A stretch of DNA of 64,000 nucleotides. Origin: Cyanodermella asteris. Lineage: Eukaryota > Ascomycota > Lecanoromycetes > Ostropales > Stictidaceae. The stretch covers positions 689,034 to 753,033 of the forward strand of contig UYJD01000015.1 of the NCBI GenBank assembly GCA_900618795.1, written 5' to 3'. Made by a program: the position numbers and the translations under genes. Below the pieces are notes generated by a model, which saw nothing but the letters and a program-made list of their open reading frames with translations, was not told where the DNA came from and searched no databases. Shown here piece after piece: positions 51,221 to 61,200 of the stretch (position 1 is the stretch's first letter; the number at the start of each line of letters is the position of its first letter).

Positions 51221-54200
51221 ATGTCTCTGTTTGGCAATGGAACTGGACAGCCACCTTCGGAAAATGAGCGTATGCCTGTGCGAATGCACAACTAACCTGG
51301 GACAGTGATGCATATTGATGAGAATGGCATCGGCAGATCGAATTCTGAAGTACAAATTGACAGCGGCTACCAGTTTGCCCTTGGTAATACCCCTCTGAAG
51401 GACCAAAACGATCTTGTCGCACGGCCGTCGAATATTGAAGATACGGACGATGGTGTTACGTCTTCCGTAATGCTTACTGCAGCCGAAGTCGATTCACTTT
51501 TCGGTGGTTCGGTCAGATCGAATAGTCCTCAGACGTCGGATGTTCTAAGCAAAGCCACAGGACCGATGTTGGATTCTCAGACCCGCAGTCCTCTGAAGGC
51601 CCAGTCCAAAGATAAAGAGCGAAGCACACACAACGGTCGTTTCTCGCGCCAATGCGGAACTGAGCTTGCCTACCACGACGACGAGCTTGGCTTATATGTT
51701 AGCGACAACGAAGCGCGTGTGACGACTCTGCAACCTACCCCAGAGGAAGACTTGTTCTTCAGCGATGGGGAAGACCAGTCAACAGAATACGACCCTCTTC
51801 TTGTCTGGCAATCATCCAGCCCCACCCGCGGTGATGCTCCTAGGTACCCATTCCGAGAAGGCCCGCGCAAGAACCAGCAAGCCTTGACCACCTGGTTAGA
51901 CCAAGACCTAAGCGGCGACTTCAACCTCCGTACACCGCATACGCCGAATAAATTCGCATTCAGAAGCACCGAAAAGAGGTGGAGACGCGAGTCGGTCTCT
52001 CGAGCTAACATGGATGACCGGGTTTCCGAATATCGAGCACCACCAACGCTACAATTGCTGCGGCAAAACGGATTGCAGCTTGCCGTGACGTTAAGATCAG
52101 AATCCGAGGCTTGGCGAAACAGGCTACGTGAACTTCAGATATCTAAATTGGAGCATGATAATGGCAGGAGTCGCGGTGAAGACAGCTGGCCGCTGGAGGG
52201 AGAGGGCTTGGCACTAAACATGACTTCAATCAATGCGGAAAACATTCTAGATCACAAACGACCAAAATCGAGTATTCTACTGGACGTCGAACATAATGAG
52301 CAAGAAGACGAAGATGGTGTGTCGAATATTGGACTTGGCGATCCTCGCGCGAGGGGCTGCAAAGGGTGTGCTATGGATCAAGACACTTGTTCAATGCTCA
52401 CAGGTGGAAAATATCCTTGCAAACAATGCGAAGAGTTTGGATACTCATGCGAGCTAATATTGGAGCCCCTGTACAAGGGTAGTTGCTTCTGCTGTAAAGC
52501 CAAGGCTTGTTCACACGGTGTCAACTTTCAGCAAAAGGGGCCTTGCGATCAGTGTGTCAGAAAAGGTCAAGAGTGCTTTTTCAATCCTCTAAGAGGCCTC
52601 ACAGATCCCTTCCCTCGCAGAGACCATGGTGATCAGGAGTTGAACTGGGACAAACGAGCAATGGTAAGAGCGCTCCATGTTGTTAAGTATTTCCATTTGG
52701 TTGAGATCAGCTTGTCCATCTCAGCTTTCTGTTGGAAAAAGCTCTTACTGTTGTACTTTTCTTATTATTCTGCCATCGCGTGGTCTTCCTCATAGGAACA
52801 AAGTCTTCTAATGTCTGGTCGGACAAGACTATAATCCTGGATCATTACTAATGATTAACAGGAGGAAATGTTTCAGAAGGCCAAGGCAGACGCAACCCGA
52901 CGGGTCACGACAGAGGGGGCCATAGAACCAAACGTAAATACAAATGGAAAGGCAAGAAACAAGGCAAAGACGGCGCTAGCCAAGTCCGGTCATAGTCCTA
53001 AGCGTGGAAGATCCGATGAGCTATCACCCAGTCCATCCTTTGCAGGCTCGATTGAAATAACCACGTGTCCAATATGTGGACTTGAACTCTGCGACTGCCT
53101 CCAATCAGCCCAGCAAATACCATCCCACTCCCCAGTGGTAGACGACGTTCCCATCCCACAAGCGACAGCCATTCCGGAGTCTCCAAAACGCAAAAGGCAG
53201 AAACGGTCCAACAAAAAGAAGGACAAAACAAACCAGCGCAAGGGCCAGCGAAAACAGAGGGCTAATCCGCAGAATCCAAACAGGACAACAGGCGCTGGCA
53301 GAGCTAATGCTGGATCATGGTCAGCCGGGGCTGTTCGCCCAAGAAGTTCACAGCTTCCCGTCATCCCTGGACGCACCATTTACTCGATACCATTCCGCCC
53401 GCTTGAGCGTGATGTCAATACAATCAACCGGTGGATCGCCAGGCAGCCAACTGTCAAGCTACAGACTATGTACACTGAGCATGAATTCGAGAATCAGGAC
53501 ACTGAAATTATTCCGGACCAAAGCCCTCCAGAATTTTCCCAACCGCAGCCTCCAAAGCCCATATACCTCATGTCCGGAGCTCTGCCGGTGCCGGGACACT
53601 ACATGTCTGGCGCCTTACCGCCACCACCGAGACATATTGGCGCTCCGCAGCTACTCCGAACAAGAATGGTCCATCCTATCAAAATCAGCCACGGGTCGAC
53701 CATTGAGTGTTTATGGTGCTCGTCCGATGTCGTCAAGGTATCGATGACGGCGTTTGGACTGCCGGAAATGTTGATGCAATTGCAGGAAACGGAAGACGGC
53801 TACTTGGAAATCGACAAACAGCGTCGATTCAAGAACGACGATCGGCCGAAAATGTGCGAGGGTCACACAATAAGGAGAGTTGCTGCTGTTGTATGCCAGC
53901 ACCAGTTTGAGCAGATTCGCGGAGCCTGGCGAGCGACCTTTGAAGACGTCCTTAATTCTGTCATGGGACTTACTGAATATCTGAAAGTTCCGGTATGCAG
54001 CATCTGCCCTAACGGCGCCATTTATCGCTGTGCCAAATTTCATGGCTGGACAGAGGACCACATCGATACAGGCACCAGGTATAGGGATGGCTGTTCCCTT
54101 CAGGTTTGCTCGGATTGTTTCACAGGGCTCAGCCGACATGGAGAAAAGGTCATTGATTTTGTCGAGGATAAAATGAAGAGAGACGGAGGAGTGCAAGATT

Positions 54201-54262
54201 TGCGGGCAGACGCAGGTCTGTTTGGACATTGTGCTCGCCGAGTCGCGATTTCGCATGCGTGA
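51221..54262 (+). CDS. Large protein with two tandem zinc-cluster-like modules
   Basis: Exons 51221-51269, 51306-52663 and 52862-54262 give 935 residues. The first intron is 36 bp and the second 198 bp, unusually long here. The first third is acidic and disordered. At ~367-395 is CKGCAMDQDTC...CKQCEEFGYSC, with exact CX2CX6C spacing twice. It is followed at ~409-440 by a diverged copy, CFCCKAKAC...CDQCVRKGQEC. A Lys/Arg-rich region (~535-600) resembles an NLS. The C-terminal third has further Cys pairs (CPICGLELCDC, CLWCSSD, CSICPNGAIYRC, CSLQVCSDC), suggesting more zinc sites. Probably a nuclear DNA- or chromatin-binding protein. The zinc clusters are internal, not N-terminal as in most regulators. 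Confidence 0.8.
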
Positions 54263-55272
54263 AGCTGAGGTACCGGCCGACTACTATCGTTGTATGTTCG
54301 AGGGTTGAGTGAGCTCACGGAAACCTATCTTTAGCTTTGAGCACAAAACCAGTTACATGTTGCACAAACGGTCCACACCTCCTCGACACTCATGCCCTCT
54401 TGGACGGTAATTGCCTTGAGGTCTGGAAGAGACCCTCTCGTTCACAAAAATACAAATCCACAGAATCGACGTTGTGAACAGCAATCGAGCTCATTCCGCG
54501 ACACGGAGAACCAGTCTGCTCGCCAGGAAGGTAATCAACCATACGACCCTGTATCTGGTGGACAAACAATAGCATCCATTACGACTTGTACCGCCATCAT
54601 ATGCAAGTTTGTAGGCTCATTTGTTGTGCGCGAGGCCTTCGGCAGCTATTTCGAAAGACCATATCATTATCGCGGCAGCCTAGATGTTGTTCTGCTGGTG
54701 GAAATCGAAGCGCGCGGCGCAAGGTCTACGATGGTCCAACGGCTCAGAACAAGCTTAGCAGGCTGTAGCTCGCCGTGCGCAGATGCGTGAAGTAGAGTCT
54801 TGTGTACAACGACATTCGTAGCATGGCTGTTCGGTGAGGGAACAATGCCGAGCTCAGAGTCCTGTGTCGTGTTGGAGGTGAGTGTCAGGCGAGGCAGCTT
54901 GGCAGCGGGTGGTTATGACGCGAGAAGTCTTTCGCGCCTGTGGACAACGAAGTTCCCGACCTGAGCTCCTTCACACGTTCAGCATCTCCAAAATCCGCAC
55001 TACCAAACATACGCATCTTCGCCTCTTGACAGGAAGCTTCTGCACAAAGCTTACCCTGCTCTCTTGCAACTGCGATCTTCCATCTCCTGCACACGCGAAC
55101 GATCACCCTAAGAAAGCTAACACTACTACCAAACAAGTCCCGCGTGCCTGACAAGGCAAGAATCAGCCATCGCCGCCCACACAACGGTCTTGTACTCCCT
55201 TGACTATCAACGCCGTCCGACCGCCCTTCCGCGGGGAGTGCCCTCGAATGAGGTCGCTCCGCGCTCGGCAGC
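54263..55272. other. Intergenic region upstream of the TOM1-like gene
   Basis: 1 kb with several short frames (e.g. 54392-54790) but no domain. It probably contains the promoter and 5' UTR of the ligase gene. Confidence 0.35.
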
Positions 55273-58200
55273 ATGCGCATCAAGAAGGTGGCGGAGGCGA
55301 AGCATGAGGCAAGCAGGACGCCGGCGACATCAGATTTTGTTAAGAAGGCGGCAGATGAATCCCTACTGCAGCTTTTACGAAGCTTGCGGTCGTTTCAGAA
55401 GCCATGGAGCGAGCCACGCGGTGACCTGTACCACTGGATACCCCTGCTGAATACCTTCGATCACATTTTGGAAGAGTTCAATATCCGTTACAAGCTTACA
55501 GAGGGCCCGCAGATTCGTGCGCTCGGCCGTGATTTACTTGTCGAAGGACTACACGGTGACACAGATGGCCACATCAAGGGCTCACCAGAGCAAGACATAA
55601 GAGAGGAAGAGAACGACGAACGTCTCATTTGTACCATCCTCGACTTCACCCGATATTTGATGGACAACTGCGCCAACAAGAATCTTTACAACAGCAGTGA
55701 AGCCCTTTCTCATCTTCTCAATTCCACATCACTTGACATCGTCGTCTCTACATTGCATCTGAGCAGCCGGTTAGCGCTCACATACCTCAGATCCTGGTCA
55801 AACCGTCAGACTGGTCGCAACAGTCTCAATTCCGCAGTTCTGACAAGTCACTATCGGATTGAAGTTGACAGGGTGCAAAAGCTGGCAGAGCCGTTTTCGG
55901 CTAATTTGCAGAAGACAACCGATGGAGGCGCGAGTCAGCCACAGACGCCTTCTGCCAAGGGCAAGGAATCAGCACTGCCGGCCAAGAAGCCGACTAAACA
56001 GACTCCAAAGATCCATCCCAATGATCTTCTCGCTTTCGTGACGGAGCCACAAGCTTCCCAGGGCGATTTCAGCGAGTTTGCCGTCGTTTGCTTCGATACA
56101 GATCAGGGTAGTGCAAGAACGGCAGAAGCACATGCTACAGAATCTTCTGCTACACCGTTGCCGCAGACTCCTAATACACCAACACCTGCGAGACGAGTCT
56201 CTGGTCCCTCCCGACTGAGTTGGTCGACTGCGTTGGACGACGCAGGTGCTCCGGAGATTCTGACAAGCGAGGGGCCCTCTTCGTACCACAAGCTTGTGAT
56301 TCAGCCTCAAATTCTTCAAGGCACGGACGTTCATGAGCTTCTTTTGACACACCTTCCAAAGATACCGGCGAATCTACACTATGCTTTTCTGGTGCGGCTG
56401 CGATATGCCAAAGCTCTCTGTGGGTCTGTCAATACGCGAAGGCTGGCCGTCGCATCGAGAATTTTGGCTGTAGCCAACATTTCCTTGCTCTATCCTGAGA
56501 ACATGCTACAACAGCGTATCATGCAGCAAGACTTGACCGAGCACAAACAGCTCCAGATCGTCTACCAGCTCGCCGAGCTTGCAAAACCAGCTGCCGATAA
56601 GTCCCAATCGGTTCCCCACGACATCGTTGAATATGCTATCGAAGCGCTCGATGCATTAGCTAGAGCACACAAAACCAGGCATAGCGATATAATAGGCGCT
56701 CTTGGTATTAACGTGACTCATGGCACTCTATTCCAGATCCTCCGAGCCGTGGTTGACGATCTTGCGAGCGACTCAATTCTTTCGCCAAGAACTCTTCACG
56801 TCCATGAAACCGTCTTCGGCATGCTCGATAGTCTTTTATCGAGGCAAGAGAATAGTCGGCCCAGCTCTCGTACTGTCGAGTCACTGGTTTCGACCGGGCT
56901 GTTCGGCGTGCTTGTCGAGATATTGAACATTCACTCAGACAAGGCTCAGCCAACGCAAAATCGAGTTCTGCAGTTCATTAGCGAAGGAATGCACGTCGTT
57001 CGAGACGGCATACGAGCTTTCGCGAATGCTGGTGGGCTTGACGCGGTGTCGGAACTTGTAGCCTGGGAAGTCAAGACCTGCATCGATGCTGTTGGCAATG
57101 GCCAAGGGTTGTCTGCCCATGTCAGGTCCCGATTGATGGATTATGAAGCTCCATTCTGGCACCAACAGACGCTTCGGACGACTCTCAAGCTGATCAATCA
57201 TATGCTAGGGCATAGTAGCCCTCAGAATGACCGTCTCCTGCGTAACCTCATCGACACGCCAGCTCTACTCCAGGCGGTGAATGAGATTGTGAAGAACCCC
57301 AAACTGTTCGGCTCCAACAATTACAGCCAAGCTATTGTGTTGGTGAGCACATTCATCAACAACGATCCTACGAGCTATGCGGTTATCGCTGAAGCTGGGC
57401 TGAGCAAGAGCTTGTTGGACAGTATCGGCGGCACGGCCGACGAGCCAAAACAGCTTACGAACCGCCGCCTGCCCATACAGCGCGTCCCCGGAAAACACGA
57501 AGTAATCTGCGGTCCTACGTCTGCTCGAGAGACGGTCAGCATCGAGCGCGCCAAAGACAAGCAGCTAGCGGGGGGCATCATGTGTTCTTCAGATGTGCTC
57601 GCCAACCTCCCACAAGCATTTGGTGCCATTTGCCTGAACACAGCTGGCATGGACGCATTCCTGACCTCCAATTCTCTCGAGAGCTACTTTGAAGTATTTG
57701 AGAGCCCCTCACATGTCTGGGCGTTCGTGTCTGAGCCAACGCTAGCGGAGAATGTTGGTCACGCTTTCGATGAGTTGGTCCGTCACCATCCGCGCTTGAA
57801 GACAGCAGTCATCTACAACGTCATTCTCACGGTCGCACGTGTAGACTATCGGTGCAGACAGCTCATTGATTCAGACACAGGGGCCAAGCTTACTGGAGAG
57901 GCAACTTCACGAATAGCCAGCAGACGTCCGGAATCCGAAGATATCCTCATGGGTGACAATGCGGATGGTCCTGCACAGACCACGCCATCATCAACCACCA
58001 GCGTCAGCAATAAGGAGCCCGACGCACTTGCCTACATCGGCTCTCTGTGCAAATTTCTCTATACCTTTTTCGCCAATCATAACATGGCGTCTGCGTTCGT
58101 GGAACAAGGCGGTCTATCTTTCCTACTCGACCTATCTTCACTTCCTACCATTACGTACGATTCTATCAGGCTTCACCACTACAATGCCATGTACTCTTTC

Positions 58201-61200
58201 TCAAAGGCGGTGCACGCTTGTGTAGAGACGAAACCACACATTGCACTTCCCGTGGTTCTTCGATACACTTCTGATGTCCTTGATCAGACACGAACGCTAC
58301 AGGACGCCCATGAGAATGGCTCGTACTTTGCAGAGGTCATGCAAGGGGTCTCTGAACGGATTGAAGAGGGCACTCGGATCATCAAGGCCTTGGTACGGCT
58401 CGAGATCTTGACCAACCTGCTGCAAGAAATCTTCTTCATGCCTCCTTCGACACGTGATAGAAACAACAGCCTACTCCAAATGGTCAATTTGACCGACATG
58501 TATGTGGACACCATTCGACGCATGGGCATCGTCAGCCGCTTCTGCATTTGGGAGTTGGTGCTACTGTTAAGTGATATGCCAAGCGAGGTCAAGGCGAAGA
58601 CCAGTGCCTTGGTCGAAGGCTACGGCGAAGAGGCCAGTCGTGTGATTGGTATCAGGCACGCAGAAGCGTTCCGCATCGCAAATAGCTCAGGTGGCACGAA
58701 TCCTCCAGCATCGGCATCTTCCGCGAGCGCCCTTCATTCCGATGAAAGCCAGCTAGGTGACAACAACCCTGCGAGCGATCAATCTGGCGGGCCCAACCCA
58801 ATTTCGCCAGCTCGAGTACGGAATTTGACAATCATAAGACATCTTTTGACATCAGTTCCCCGAACAATAGGAAGCTTCTTCCACAATATCGGAGAGAAAC
58901 TTGTTTTGAGAAGACGTCCGGACAGCTATCAGCGCCAGAACGCGTTTATGGTAGCCGAGACCTTGGCAGAAGCGGCTGTTCTGCATTTAATGTACAAGCC
59001 AGTGCCGTTGGCCGATCAAGCCGAGAAGAACGCGTACTGGGCCATCAGTATCGAGCACATAAAAACCATGTTCAACTTGGAACTCGGCTACGATCCGACG
59101 TCTTTGCACGGCTGCGTTGTCATTGCCCTGCCCGCATTTCGCAACCGTGGCGGCGTTGCGGCTCTCCTGGATATCCTCTGTCAAAGCCTGGAGTCTGCCA
59201 TAGGTGTTCAATCCGGGAACGCTCGCACTACCGGCAGCCATGACTCAGCATCATTGGTCAGCGATGCGAATGCGATTATTGATCTGGCCCTGACAGTGGT
59301 CGAGTGTTTGACATCGAGCAAGATCATCGTTGAATCGCAACAAAGCCAGATCATTCAGAACCCGACACCTGATACATCACGTCCTTTGCCCTACAACTCG
59401 GCGCAATTCCTCGTTGAATTGAGACATCAGATTCTGCCCGTCATCGATCAGGTCTGGAACGTGAAGGGCAGCGAGAAGCTTCAATGCTCGAGCCGTAAGA
59501 AGATCATTCGCATTCTCCGCACCATACTCGAAGCAGATCACGAGCATGGCGCCGCACGCAAAGCTGAAGATGTGACTGTCCCTAAGTCCAGTATCTACAG
59601 CCCTTTGAAGATTCACGAAGACAGGCTCAATGAGCTCAAGAACTTAGAATCTGATGAAGAGCTCGCCTTGGAAGCGCTGTACAGATGTACGAATGATAGG
59701 GACCGTGCATCCGACTATTGTGAGCTTCGTCGGAATCTCCCTCTTCCGCGTTTTCCCATACCGGCTTACGACCAGCGGCGGGACGCCAACTCTACTCCGA
59801 ACCCCCTTACGCCGTCACATCGGCGGGACTCTCAGTCCACCGTACCCGATCCGGATTCAGCTGAAAGGTCACAAGGTGGAGCAGAGACCTCTGCAGATCA
59901 GTCTGCAAGCCGTCAAAGCAACAGTTCTGTCAATGCCACAGAGAGCGACGCTGACGATGGGCGGATGGCTATGAGTATCGACAATTTGCTGAATCTGTCC
60001 GAATCAGACCAAGCCAGCGCAACTAGTGCCGCAGTAGGCCCAACACAGCGTCCTACAGGACCCGCGACAGCCCGACCCGTAGCAACTCCTGCATCTGCGC
60101 CAATTCAGTTCGTGTTCAACAACGAAAAGATTGGCATCGAGGACCTCGACCTGCGCCGAGCGCCTTTGCGCAAAGAACTGATTTTGCGCGTCATGGACAT
60201 GCTGGCTGTTGAGGATGACAAACTCACCTTCGATTTGGCCGAGCTTCTCACCACCGCCGCAAGCAAGGCGCCCTCAAGTCAAGCCATGAGGGAGACGCGT
60301 GCTGAATTTGGCGAAACCTTGATCCAGGCCTTGATTTCGTTCAACACCGGAGACGATCTCAAAAGCCAAGAGGGCAACATTTCGGCAATTGCAAATCTTC
60401 TCGCAATCCTGCTTCAAGAGCGCGACTTCTACGAGGCTTGCGTTGACAACCTCAAACAGTTCATAGACCCCCTTCTTGAGTTCATCAAGGTGGTGCCCAG
60501 TCCGTCGCAGAGCACTAGCTATCCTTGGATTGGACACATACTGCTAATATTTGAGCGATTGCTCTCTGAGGAATTGCAGCCTGCGCAGATTGTTTGGACG
60601 CCACCCACGCGTGATGAGGACCCAGAAACCGATGGAGAGGCCATTGCAAATTACGGCGATCCGATATTCACGGGCGAGCAACACGACAAGCTCTTCGAAT
60701 CGCTGGTTCCGCTATTCCCACATGTGGGCAAGGACAAATCGTTAGCTCTCTCGATTGTACGTGTTCTGGTAATGCTGACACGCGACCGCTCTATCGCCGA
60801 CAAACTAGCATCGAAGGCCAATCTGCAACGCCTATTCTTGATGTTCAAGCAGTTAGCTGGATTGACCACAGAGAAGCTGCAAAGCGCATTTATGCTCATC
60901 CTGCGCCATATTAGCGAGGACGATGATACCATCCGAAACACGATTCGCAATGCAATTCTAGTGACGTTCAAGAACACCAGATCTACCACCAACTATGACA
61001 CCACGTCATTTGTCCGTCAGAACTATGCTCTTGTTTTACGCGCACCCAAGTTGTTCCTCGAGGTCGTCAACGAGACGCTTAAGCTTCGAAGCTTTGACGC
61101 CGAGCAGCGGCCCCAAGTGCTCGTCCTCAGACCTGAGGTTGAACCAGAACTCTTCTCGCCATGGGAACCTCCAAATGTTGTTGGTGCTGAAAAGCAACCT

